From positions 1 to 64,000 of the forward strand of contig NZ_OU015584.1 in the NCBI RefSeq assembly GCF_907165195.1: a DNA stretch of 64,000 nt, in the 5' to 3' direction. Origin of the DNA: Parvicella tangerina. GTDB taxonomy: Bacteria > Bacteroidota > Bacteroidia > Flavobacteriales_D > Parvicellaceae. The position numbers and the translations under genes were made by a program. How positions within the stretch are numbered: the stretch's first letter is position 1; each line of letters opens with the position of its first letter. The notes below the pieces were generated by a model. The model was not told the DNA's origin and searched no databases. It saw nothing but the letters and a program-made list of their open reading frames with translations. Positions 1-6,485 of the stretch are shown here, in pieces.

Positions 1-490
1 AATAGTTATAGCGCCAATGTACATCTCCTGAAGCGTAAAACTCTTTCGAAACACCTTGCCTTAAATTGTTGGCGTATTGTTCTTCTAACTTGATATTACC
101 AGATGTATCGAACTTCAATACCGCTCCATTCTTAAGTCCATTTCTATAATTGATGGCCTGGGTAATATTTCCTTTTTCACTGTAAAAATTCCAGGTACTA
201 TCTAATTCGAAGTTTTTTCGATTACCTTCTGTTTTCTTGACACCACTTTCATAATAAGTGATCCAATATCCGTTTGGTTTACCATTTTCTAAATATCCTT
301 CGCTGCTTTTTTGACCGTTTGGATAGTAAAAGACGTTGTAGCCGTTCGGATCTACTTCGTCTTTTTGACTGAAAAAATCATTTGAAAAAGGGATTTGAAC
401 AATTCCTATAAATAGAAATAAGAAGATCTTTAAAAAAGAAAATTTACTATTGTTATTAGTCTGTTGATATGGTTGAAAGAAAATGATCAA
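1..490 (-). CDS. YwqK/MORN-type repeat protein, C-terminus cut by window edge
   Basis: A reverse-strand reading frame stays open from the window edge to about 490. It begins with a hydrophobic stretch like a signal peptide (KIFLFLFIGIV) and continues with repeats such as GYLENGKPNGYW, YYESGVKKTEG and NYRNGLKNGAVLKF. This pattern of aromatic-x-NG-x-K-x-G is typical of MORN-like repeats in proteins named toxin-antitoxin system YwqK family antitoxin, widespread in Bacteroidota and usually of unknown function. No ATG lies in frame upstream of the signal peptide; the best start I see is TTG at 490, preceded by AAGGA very close to the start, so the exact start is uncertain. The protein is probably exported. 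The 3' end lies outside the window. Confidence 0.7.
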   Translation of the reverse strand, partial: MIIFFQPYQQTNNNSKFSFLKIFLFLFIGIVQIPFSNDFFSQKDEVDPNGYNVFYYPNGQKSSEGYLENGKPNGYWITYYESGVKKTEGNRKNFELDSTWNFYSEKGNITQAINYRNGLKNGAVLKFDTSGNIKLEEQYANNLRQGVSKEFYASGDVHWRYNY

Positions 491-879
491 ATCCTTATGA
501 ATTAAAAGTAATTAATATTTAGTAACAATTAATTAACATCGTTTATTCAGGTAACCTCCTGATTGTAAAATTACTATTTAAAATGTTAACAAAACACAAC
601 AAGGAGGTATTTCCGTTTATCATGAATATCTTTTTCAATTTTCAGACCAAATTGTTGTGAGTTATCTATGTAAAAGTGTTGGTTAACTTATCAGTAACTA
701 ATTTTGAAATGACATAATTGTTTCTGTATGCAATTATTTTAGAGAATTACAAGTAAAACTTCTTACAAAGAACTAACAACAATTAACAGGTTTATCAAAC
801 AAAAAAAGCAATGTTGTTAATAACGTGGTAAACCTCCGATAAAGCTAACTATATTTGTGCTAACAAAACTTTAAAGTAA
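491..879. other. AT-rich intergenic region
   Basis: This 389-base gap separates a reverse-strand gene from rpiB and is rich in AACAATTAAC-like words. I see no convincing ORF or RNA gene in it. An ACCTCCT near 553-559 and an AGGAGGT near 602-608 form a short inverted repeat, and a promoter-like TATATTTG sits at 850-857. Both divergent promoters should lie here. Confidence 0.6.
850..857 (+). promoter_or_regulatory. Candidate -7 element for rpiB operon
   Basis: TATATTTG matches the Bacteroidota primary-sigma -7 consensus TAnnTTTG and lies 22 bases before the rpiB ATG. No clear TTG is found about 20 bases further upstream, so the assignment is tentative. Confidence 0.4.
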
Positions 880-1308
880 ATGAGAATAGCTATAGGAAGT
901 GACCATGCTGGATTTAAACTAAAAGCACGGATTATTGATTTATTGACTACTGCAGGAAATGAGGTAGAAGATTTTGGTTGTTTTTCGGAAGAAAGTATGG
1001 ATTATCCAGATGTTGCGCATCCTGTATGTGAAAGTATTGAAGGAAAGCAAAATGAAATGGGTATTTTGATTTGTGGAAGTGGAAATGGAATAAGTATGAC
1101 AGCGAATAAGCATCAAGGCATTAGAGCTGCTCTTTGTTGGACGGCAGAAATAGCTGAATTAGCGCGATTGCACAATGATGCGAATATTTTATCGTTGCCC
1201 GCTAGGTTTATTACAGAAGAGGAAGCTTTAAATTGTGTAAACACCTTTTTTAAAACAGAATTTGAAGGAGGAAGGCATCAAAGAAGGGTAGATAAAATAA
1301 GTTGCTAA
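880..1308 (+). CDS. rpiB: Ribose-5-phosphate isomerase B
   Basis: A cytoplasmic enzyme of the non-oxidative pentose phosphate pathway that interconverts ribose 5-phosphate and ribulose 5-phosphate. The 142-residue protein has the family length and motifs: GSDHAG at residues 6-11, the catalytic cysteine in CGSGNGIS (C65), IRAALC at 81-86 and HND at 98-100. The CGSGNG form instead of CGTGIG is common in Bacteroidota members. The TAA stop shares a base with the ATG of the following M28 peptidase (TAATG), which suggests translational coupling. Some RpiB/LacAB homologues act on other sugar phosphates such as allose 6-phosphate; the plain genomic context favours the housekeeping role. Confidence 0.93.
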   Translation: MRIAIGSDHAGFKLKARIIDLLTTAGNEVEDFGCFSEESMDYPDVAHPVCESIEGKQNEMGILICGSGNGISMTANKHQGIRAALCWTAEIAELARLHNDANILSLPARFITEEEALNCVNTFFKTEFEGGRHQRRVDKISC

Positions 1309-2798
1309 TGCGGAATTTCGTCATATTCATTATTATCGTTCTTGGAATTAGTTCTTGTGTTATTTTCAACAAGAAAGGAAGTATAGAACTGGAGACACTG
1401 CCAAATGATCTTGCACAGAAATATGCAGCATCCATAACAGAAAAAGATTTAGAAAAACACCTTACTGTACTAGCTTCTGATGAATACGAGGGTAGAGAAA
1501 CTGCTATGCCTGGCCAAAAGAAGGCAGCAAAGTACATAGAGAATCACTTTAGCGCAATTGGGTTAGCTCCTGGACTCAGTGATGATTCCTATCAACAAAG
1601 TTTTCCGGTTGAATTGAAGGATCCTTCAAAAGTGGAATTTAAAATTAATGGTACGGAATTAACTTTTCTGGATCACTTCTATTATTTAGGAAACCTAAAC
1701 GACACTGTTTATAATCAGGTTGAAGTAGTAGAATTAGGATTTGGTGTGGACGCTGAAACATATTCAGACTATAAAAATAAGGATGTAGCGGGTAAGTTTA
1801 TTTTAATAAAAGAAGGTATTCCTGAAAAAATTGAGCTGAGTGCAGCCTGGGGCAGTTGGAGGAATAAACTTGATGCTGCTGCAAATCATGGTGCGTTAGG
1901 GATGATTACGATTCAAAATAAATTTGATGATCGAGTAGATCAAATCAGAATGTTTGTTGAGAATCCTCGAATGCAACTGCACGATAAAGGAAATCAACAG
2001 TATAATTATTCCATCCCTAACATTTATGTCTCAGACTCCTTGGTAAATGCCTATGAATGGAATGGTGAAATGACGGTAGATCTAGCTATTCAAACCAAGG
2101 AACTCCTGAGCTCAGAAAATGTTCTTGGTTTTATGGAAGGAACGGATTTGAAAGAAGAAATTGTTGTGATTACAGCGCATTATGACCATATTGGCTATGA
2201 TAATGGAGAAATTTGTAACGGAGCAGATGATGATGGCAGTGGTACAGTTTCTCTTTTGGAGATAGCTGAGGCATTTACATTAGCCAAATCAGCGGGTAAT
2301 GGTCCAAGAAGAAGTATTTTATTTATGACGGTTTCTGGAGAGGAGAAGGGGTTATTAGGTTCTCAGTATTACTCTGAACATCCTGTTTATCCATTAGAAA
2401 ATACAGTGGTTGATCTCAATATTGATATGATTGGAAGAAAGGATAGCCTTCACGATAATGATCAATATGTCTATTTGATCGGAGCAGATAGGATCAGTAA
2501 AGACTTGCACTATATTAGTGAAGAGGTAAATAAGGAGTTAATCGATTTTTATTTGGATTATACGTATAATGAAGAAGATGATCCAAACCACTTTTACTAC
2601 CGATCTGATCACTATAACTTCGCAAAGCATAACATCCCTGTGATCTTTTATTTTAGTGGTGTTCATGAGGATTATCATAAGCCTACAGATGATGTCGACA
2701 AAATTTTATTTCCAAAGTTGGCAAAAACAGCAAAACTGATATTTTATACAGCTTGGGAGATAGCAAATAGAACAGAAAGAATAAGAAAAAACGCATAG
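1308..2798 (+). CDS. M28-family zinc metallopeptidase, lipoprotein
   Basis: A probable outer-envelope aminopeptidase of family M28. With the ATG at 1308, overlapping the rpiB stop, the protein has 496 residues and opens with a short lipoprotein signal ending GISSC. A protease-associated-like insert occupies roughly residues 120-240. The catalytic part carries AHYDHIG (zinc ligand H, near 291), GADDDGSG (bridging Asp near 306), SGEEKGLLGS (catalytic Glu and metal Glu near 345), IDMIGR and HEDYHKPTDD (last His ligand near 457). All five expected metal and catalytic positions seem present, so it should be active. An upstream in-frame TTG at 1302 is a less likely start. It lies between rpiB and idi, 6 bases before idi, in an apparent operon. 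Confidence 0.88.
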   Translation: MRNFVIFIIIVLGISSCVIFNKKGSIELETLPNDLAQKYAASITEKDLEKHLTVLASDEYEGRETAMPGQKKAAKYIENHFSAIGLAPGLSDDSYQQSFPVELKDPSKVEFKINGTELTFLDHFYYLGNLNDTVYNQVEVVELGFGVDAETYSDYKNKDVAGKFILIKEGIPEKIELSAAWGSWRNKLDAAANHGALGMITIQNKFDDRVDQIRMFVENPRMQLHDKGNQQYNYSIPNIYVSDSLVNAYEWNGEMTVDLAIQTKELLSSENVLGFMEGTDLKEEIVVITAHYDHIGYDNGEICNGADDDGSGTVSLLEIAEAFTLAKSAGNGPRRSILFMTVSGEEKGLLGSQYYSEHPVYPLENTVVDLNIDMIGRKDSLHDNDQYVYLIGADRISKDLHYISEEVNKELIDFYLDYTYNEEDDPNHFYYRSDHYNFAKHNIPVIFYFSGVHEDYHKPTDDVDKILFPKLAKTAKLIFYTAWEIANRTERIRKNA

Positions 2799-2804
2799 AC
2801 AAAC

Positions 2805-3317
2805 ATGAGTGAAGAGTACGTAATATTAGTGGATGAAAATGATCAGGAAGTAGGGCAAATGGAAAAGATGGAGGCGCATGAGAAAGCTTTGCTGCATCGT
2901 GCTTTTTCAGTGTTTGTGTTTGACAAATCGGGTAAGTTTCTTTTGCAGAGACGGGCTTTAGAAAAATATCATTCAGGTGGTTTATGGACCAACGCATGTT
3001 GTAGTCATCCAAGGGCTGGAGAAACTACAAAAGAAGCTGCTATGAGAAGATTAAATGAAGAACTTGGCTTTACAGTAGATGTGGAAGAACAGTTCTCATT
3101 TATTTATAAGAGCGAGTTAGATAAAGGGTTAACAGAACATGAGTTTGACCATGTGTTTTTCGCTACTTACGAAGGTGAAATGAACCCAAATCCAGCGGAG
3201 GTTATGGAGGTGAAATACGTGGAACTTGAGGAATTAAAACGTGATATGAAAGATTCTCCAGAAAATTACACAGAATGGTTTAAAATCTGTTTCAACGAAG
3301 TGTTGGAAAACCTTTGA
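2805..3317 (+). CDS. idi: Isopentenyl-diphosphate delta-isomerase, type 1
   Basis: Converts isopentenyl diphosphate to dimethylallyl diphosphate for isoprenoid synthesis. The 170-residue Nudix-fold protein shows the type-1 signature: NACCSHP with the catalytic cysteine (C65 or C66) and metal-binding His, a Nudix-like segment around 71-90 containing RRLNEELGF, and the E-H-E-x-D motif at 111-115 that holds the catalytic Glu. Its length matches short bacterial Idi-1 enzymes. It begins 6 bases after the M28 peptidase and ends just before a strong terminator. An IS1595-type element is inserted directly after that terminator but does not touch the coding region. Confidence 0.94.
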   Translation: MSEEYVILVDENDQEVGQMEKMEAHEKALLHRAFSVFVFDKSGKFLLQRRALEKYHSGGLWTNACCSHPRAGETTKEAAMRRLNEELGFTVDVEEQFSFIYKSELDKGLTEHEFDHVFFATYEGEMNPNPAEVMEVKYVELEELKRDMKDSPENYTEWFKICFNEVLENL

Positions 3318-3334
3318 TCAAAAGCAAGTGCATA

Positions 3335-3366
3335 AAAAAAGGCTGGAAGTAATTCCAGCCTTTTTT
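3335..3366. terminator. Bidirectional intrinsic terminator after idi
   Basis: An A-run, a perfect 8-bp stem GGCTGGAA/TTCCAGCC with a GTAA loop, and a T-run form a symmetrical hairpin that can end transcription from both strands. It once probably lay between idi and the convergent lipoprotein gene now at 6486; the mobile element has split the pair. Confidence 0.9.
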
Positions 3367-3372
3367 GTTATA
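3365..3372. repeat. Target-site duplication, left copy
   Basis: TTGTTATA lies directly outside the left inverted repeat and is identical to 6466-6473. An 8-bp duplication is what the IS1595 family makes. It overlaps the last bases of the terminator T-run. Confidence 0.95.
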
Positions 3373-3397
3373 AGCACTGTCCTAAATTAGCGGTGCT
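3373..3397 (+). repeat. Left terminal inverted repeat
   Basis: 25 bases starting AGCACTGTCC and ending GCGGTGCT, an exact reverse complement of 6441-6465. The repeat is itself partly palindromic (AGCAC at one end, GTGCT at the other). Confidence 0.97.
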
Positions 3398-3610
3398 TTA
3401 ATTTTCATCATCCAATAAATCATTAATTGTTCTGTTTCTAATAGCTTTACTAAAAAATTCAAGTAGAAAATTAAGTATCTCTTCGTTACTTCTATGAGAT
3501 TTTTCCATTTCCTCAATTGACTCGATTAATTCATTGGACTCGGTAGTATTACTCTCTTTGATAAACTTTTTAATCTCTTGTATTTTTCGATATGCAGTAC
3601 TTTCATTCAT
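3398..3610 (-). CDS. Small helical protein of unknown function, IS passenger
   Basis: A 70-residue, charged, mostly helical-looking protein with no signal peptide, membrane segment or cysteine. It is rich in Glu, Lys, Asn and Ser (for example SNELIESIEEMEKSHRSNEE). I do not recognise a family. Its TAA stop begins at the first base inside the left inverted repeat, so it fills the element end completely. It is divergent from the transposase, with 158 bases between the starts that include a 17-bp palindrome. Such a position would suit a regulator or accessory factor of transposition, but this is inference only. It could also be a chance ORF. Confidence 0.55.
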   Translation of the reverse strand: MNESTAYRKIQEIKKFIKESNTTESNELIESIEEMEKSHRSNEEILNFLLEFFSKAIRNRTINDLLDDEN

Positions 3611-3706
3611 TTAGCAACCCTACACCTTTAAAACCGTTCTACCAAGGGTCGGGAAGGATAATAATTTGGTCCAACTTTTATCGGAAAATTCCATATAAAT
3701 AATGGT

Positions 3707-3723
3707 TTACATTCAGAATGTAA
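3707..3723. promoter_or_regulatory. 17-bp palindrome upstream of transposase
   Basis: TTACATTCAGAATGTAA is a perfect inverted repeat (8-bp arms around a single A). It lies 45 bases before the transposase ATG and between divergent genes, as expected for an operator. The binding protein is unknown. Confidence 0.5.
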
Positions 3724-3768
3724 CGAAGGACGTAAATAGTTTATGTTCTGGTATGATATATTAGCTGT

Positions 3769-4827
3769 ATGGAAAGTTTCAAAGACATAGAATATTTTGT
3801 GAATGCTTTATCAGGTGAGCGATTGACTTATTTGAAAAGTTATATCAAATCATTAGTTCCAAATTTGCTAGAAGTTCGAGAAGAGCAAGTAGAAAACTTG
3901 TGTTGCCCAGATTGCGGTAGCGATAAATTGAAAAAGAATGGAAACTACGGTGACAAACAGAAATTCGTTTGTAAAGCTTGTAATAGAGGTTTTGGCATAT
4001 TGAGTGGAACATGCGTTCATGGTCTTCATAAGCGTGAATTATGGACACGGTTTATTGAATTTACATTAGAGAGTATGTCAATTCGTAAAATCTGTGAAGA
4101 GTTAAATATATCACGTCAAACTTGTTTGGATTGGAGACACAAGTTGTTGACTAGTATTAACGAAGTATTTACTAAAGAATTTCACGGTATCGTAGAAATG
4201 GACGATATGTTAATGAGATTAAATCAGAAAGGACGTAGAGAGGATTTCATTGAAGAATCTCGTAGAACTAAAACAATTACAAACCGATATGGAAATAGAG
4301 TTTCAATGAGGTTGAAAGGAAATCGTAAACGTGGTATCAGTCGTGACCAAGTTTCTGTATTGTTAACTGTTGACCGATACGGAACTGTCGGAACAGGGAT
4401 GTTGAAACGTGGTAAGATGGATTCTAACAGTTTAAATCGTGTGTTTGGAAATGGTCTATTATCAAGATTAAACAGCGATAATACAATCGTTACAGATGAA
4501 GCTAAAGCGTATGTATCGGTATTGAACGCTTGTGGATTCGACCACGAACATATTAACGCTGGAAACAAACAATGGACTAAAGGAATTTACCACTTAAACA
4601 CATTAAATAATGCTGATGGTCGATTTAAAAAGTGGATTAAGTATCACTTCTCTAGTGTTTCAACAAAGTACCTTCACAACTACTTAGGTTACTTCAAGAT
4701 GCTATTCTTTGTGTTGAAAAGTGGTGAGAAGATGGAAGAGTTCCTGAGATTTTCATTGATTGATATAACTTCCAATTTTAGGTTTAGAAATATCGAAAAT
4801 CAGTATCAGACATTCTTGAAGTATTAA
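3769..4827 (+). CDS. IS1595-family (ISXO2-like) transposase
   Basis: A 352-residue DDE-type transposase. It has an N-terminal zinc ribbon (CPDC at 46-49 and CKAC at 68-71), a helix-turn-helix-like stretch around 103-125 (SIRKICEELNISRQTCLDW), and an ISXO2-like catalytic region: VEMDD at 142-146, TDEAKAY at 242-248 and HLNTLNNADGRFKKW at 275-289 followed by HNYLGYF, which matches the usual N-terminal acidic, middle Asp and late Asn/Lys pattern of this family. The length is at the long end for the family. It appears intact. Its stop codon overlaps that of the convergent gene at 4824 in the palindrome TTAA. Perfect terminal repeats and an 8-bp duplication support the family call. Confidence 0.92.
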   Translation: MESFKDIEYFVNALSGERLTYLKSYIKSLVPNLLEVREEQVENLCCPDCGSDKLKKNGNYGDKQKFVCKACNRGFGILSGTCVHGLHKRELWTRFIEFTLESMSIRKICEELNISRQTCLDWRHKLLTSINEVFTKEFHGIVEMDDMLMRLNQKGRREDFIEESRRTKTITNRYGNRVSMRLKGNRKRGISRDQVSVLLTVDRYGTVGTGMLKRGKMDSNSLNRVFGNGLLSRLNSDNTIVTDEAKAYVSVLNACGFDHEHINAGNKQWTKGIYHLNTLNNADGRFKKWIKYHFSSVSTKYLHNYLGYFKMLFFVLKSGEKMEEFLRFSLIDITSNFRFRNIENQYQTFLKY

Positions 4828-5195
4828 GCTGATTTCATTCTAATTTCAAAATATGAAGATAATTCATCCTCATAGTGCCTAATTGCTTTAGTCAAATTTA
4901 AAATGGTCGAACCTAAGATGTCCATGTGTATAATATCAGTGCTAACAAATAATATTTGAAGGCTTCCTTTAGAATAATCTAAGTCAAAAGTTAATTGTTT
5001 ACCATCAATAAAAGTCAGCAAATATTGAACTTTTGAAATTTCAGAACTATTTACAGATAATGTTGCTCTGTAATTTACATCTAAATTGGTTAGTACCTTT
5101 CTTTGAATTAAATCGTCTATGCTATTCGTCATTTGTTTTGTTTTTAAACCTTTGAGAATCAAAGATAGCATGAACCTTAAAAATCGTTGAAACAT
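4824..5195 (-). CDS. Unknown protein with basic hydrophobic N-terminus, IS passenger
   Basis: A 123-residue protein of no family I recognise. The first 20 residues (MFQRFLRFMLSLILKG) are basic and amphipathic or hydrophobic, like a membrane-associating helix; an internal Met at residue 22 offers a shorter alternative that would lack it. The rest alternates strands and acidic helices (SSEISKVQYLLTFIDGKQLTFDLDY). It is the last gene of the reverse-strand passenger group, 36 bases after the 71-residue gene, and converges on the transposase with overlapping stop codons. The conserved-looking compact arrangement suggests real cargo rather than debris, but its role is unknown. Confidence 0.6.
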   Translation of the reverse strand: MFQRFLRFMLSLILKGLKTKQMTNSIDDLIQRKVLTNLDVNYRATLSVNSSEISKVQYLLTFIDGKQLTFDLDYSKGSLQILFVSTDIIHMDILGSTILNLTKAIRHYEDELSSYFEIRMKSA

Positions 5196-5231
5196 AATAC
5201 TACATACTTATTTTGTAGTATATAGTAATTT

Positions 5232-5447
5232 CTAATCTTCCTCCGAACCGAGAATTGAATCAATTTTACCGTTGATTAAATACTTTCGGTAATCCGCCTT
5301 TGAAATTAATATTTTCTTTGCAGGAACAACAACATCATAAGTGATTTCGATATTATCATCACTACTTGCATCAACTTCATGAATATTGATAATTGAGGGG
5401 TCTTTTTCAGCTATAATTTCCGCCAAAATGTGAATATTTATTTTCAT
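5232..5447 (-). CDS. Small unknown protein, IS passenger
   Basis: A 71-residue acidic protein with no recognisable domain. It contains an NIHEVDASSDDNIEITYDVVVP segment-like strand-rich middle and a KADYRKYLINGKID helix. The ATG overlaps the TGA stop of the upstream 218-residue gene by one base (TGATG), which indicates translational coupling and a shared function. No signal peptide or membrane segment is visible. Confidence 0.6.
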   Translation of the reverse strand: MKINIHILAEIIAEKDPSIINIHEVDASSDDNIEITYDVVVPAKKILISKADYRKYLINGKIDSILGSEED

Positions 5448-6103
5448 CAGCTATCGAAGAAATGACTTAGTTTATGATACCATTTTGGTTTCAATTTATT
5501 GACTTGTTCTTCAAATATTGAAGCTGATGTGCTACCATTTTGTTTAAGACGATTTAACGCTAACAGAGACTTGTTATATACTGCTTTTCTTATCTGTAGC
5601 TGTGATGATGGTATAGTGCTACCGTATGATAAAAGTTCACTTAATTGATTCTCTAATTCATCTTTATCAGTTGATAATTGAATATTTGATATTTCATCAA
5701 CCTTACCACCGATAAATGCTTTCTCCCTTTCTTCTTTCGCTTCTTCCTCAGCATTTATCTTATCCATTTGATTACTGATACCTTTACCAATGGATGAAAG
5801 ACCACTACCAATTAGTGATGACTTTGTATTTCTACTTTCGTTTGAAACCGATTCTGAATTATTGGAGTTAGTTAACTCACTTGATTTCTTAACTCTGATA
5901 CTCCAAATTCGGTCAGCTATTTCACCAGTATTTGAACTTATAAGAATTTTTAATCTTTCTTCAAGTTTAGAATTATTTGGCAGTCTTTTTAAATCCTCAT
6001 CTAAAACCAATTCAATTTCTTTATATCCACTCGAACCACCATTTTGTACTTCGGGTCCTTTTAGATGTACTCGATACTCAACTATATTACTGTATTTACT
6101 CAT
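5447..6103 (-). CDS. Unknown 218-residue protein, first gene of IS passenger operon
   Basis: I do not recognise this protein. The first 85 residues look like a small beta-rich domain (VEYRVHLKGPEV, KEIELVLDEDLKRLP, ADRIWSIRVKK). A Ser/Asn-rich linker (about 86-105) leads to a glycine-containing stretch (SLIGSGLSSIGKGIS) and a long acidic coiled-coil-like helix (about 115-150) followed by another helical part ending KWYHKLSHFFDS. No signal peptide is seen. It is the first gene of a coupled pair with the 71-residue protein. Its promoter is flanked by two copies of a palindromic operator, and the XRE gene diverges from it, so it is probably repressed by that regulator. Function unknown. Confidence 0.65.
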   Translation of the reverse strand: MSKYSNIVEYRVHLKGPEVQNGGSSGYKEIELVLDEDLKRLPNNSKLEERLKILISSNTGEIADRIWSIRVKKSSELTNSNNSESVSNESRNTKSSLIGSGLSSIGKGISNQMDKINAEEEAKEEREKAFIGGKVDEISNIQLSTDKDELENQLSELLSYGSTIPSSQLQIRKAVYNKSLLALNRLKQNGSTSASIFEEQVNKLKPKWYHKLSHFFDS

Positions 6104-6106
6104 GTC

Positions 6107-6124
6107 GTCATAACTAATTATGAC
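6107..6124. promoter_or_regulatory. Operator copy A
   Basis: GTCATAACTAATTATGAC has perfect 7-bp arms. It starts 4 bases upstream of the 218-residue gene's ATG and covers the transcription start predicted from the -7 element at 6124-6131. It is an inverted copy of the core at 6148-6165. Confidence 0.7.
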
Positions 6125-6131
6125 AAATATA
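6124..6131 (-). promoter_or_regulatory. Candidate -7 element of passenger operon
   Basis: On the reverse strand this reads TATATTTG, matching TAnnTTTG. The region where the upstream -33 element would lie is inside operator copy B, and the start point falls inside copy A. A bound dimer at either site should block the promoter. Confidence 0.5.
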
Positions 6132-6144
6132 GCAAAGTTTTTAA

Positions 6145-6168
6145 ATCGTCATAATTAGTTATGACGAT
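6145..6168. promoter_or_regulatory. Operator copy B
   Basis: Perfect 10-bp arms ATCGTCATAA and TTATGACGAT around TTAG. Its reverse complement repeats about 20 bases of copy A with the same CTAA centre, so the two sites are inverted copies of one operator. The likely binder is the adjacent XRE protein. Confidence 0.72.
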
Positions 6169-6208
6169 ATTTTAATCACGCAAGGTCACCTTTGTGTCAT
6201 AATAAAAA

Positions 6209-6442
6209 TTGACACAATTAGTGCTTTCAAAACAAGAATTATCAGCTAAAATTGGTGACCGAATTAAAAAGATTCGACACGAAAAAGGTATATCACAGGC
6301 TGAACTTGGAAGAATGTGTGAAAAAGATAAGCAACATATTGAACTGATAGAAAATAATAAAGTATCTCCGAACATCTTTACACTTTATATTATCGCAACT
6401 GCACTTGAAATTGAACTCAAAGAATTACTTGATATTTCATAG
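6209..6442 (+). CDS. XRE-family helix-turn-helix regulator, IS passenger
   Basis: A small Cro/CI-type DNA-binding protein. The HTH_3 domain covers nearly the whole protein, with GDRIKKIRHEKGISQAELG as first helices and turn, the recognition helix around DKQHIELIENNKVSP, and the closing helices LYIIATALEIELKELLDIS. There is no ATG in frame before the domain; TTG at 6209 gives 77 residues and GTG at 6221 gives 73. The TTG lies within an inverted repeat (TTGTGTCA at 6192-6199, TGACACAA at 6210-6217), which may allow autoregulation. The gene diverges from the 218-residue gene across two operator copies. Its TAG stop is completed by the right inverted repeat. It most likely represses the passenger operon. 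Confidence 0.82.
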   Translation: MTQLVLSKQELSAKIGDRIKKIRHEKGISQAELGRMCEKDKQHIELIENNKVSPNIFTLYIIATALEIELKELLDIS

Positions 6443-6465
6443 CACCGCTAATTTAGGACAGTGCT
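6441..6465 (-). repeat. Right terminal inverted repeat
   Basis: Exact 25-base reverse complement of the left repeat at 3373-3397. Its first two bases complete the XRE stop codon. Confidence 0.97.
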
Positions 6466-6473
6466 TTGTTATA
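6466..6473. repeat. Target-site duplication, right copy
   Basis: TTGTTATA, identical to 3365-3372, directly outside the right inverted repeat. Confidence 0.95.
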
Positions 6474-6485
6474 ATAATGTTCTAA

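Larger units (their letters stand above)
3373..6465. mobile_element. IS1595-family element with five passenger genes
   Basis: A complete 3093-bp transposable element. It is bounded by perfect 25-bp inverted repeats beginning AGCACTGTCC and by a perfect 8-bp direct repeat TTGTTATA. Inside are an ISXO2/IS1595-type transposase on the plus strand, an XRE regulator on the plus strand at the right end, and four small unknown genes on the minus strand. The coding content reaches the repeats on both sides: the left gene stops at the first base inside the left repeat, and the XRE stop codon uses the first two bases of the right repeat. IS1595 elements are known to carry passenger genes in some lineages; the cargo here is not one I recognise. 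The intact repeats and duplication imply a recent, undamaged insertion. Confidence 0.93.

Noticed and set aside
491-879. Possible replication origin in the AT-rich gap
   Set aside because: The region is AT-rich, but no repeated DnaA-box-like TTATCCACA and no dnaA gene are visible, and it is 14 kb from the parS sites.
2683-3012. Minus-strand open frame opposite idi
   Set aside because: It is fully covered by idi and the M28 gene, both of which have clear family motifs.
6182-6192. AAGGTCACCTT palindrome as an operator
   Set aside because: Perfect but short (11 bases) and unlike the two larger operator copies close by; chance is likely.
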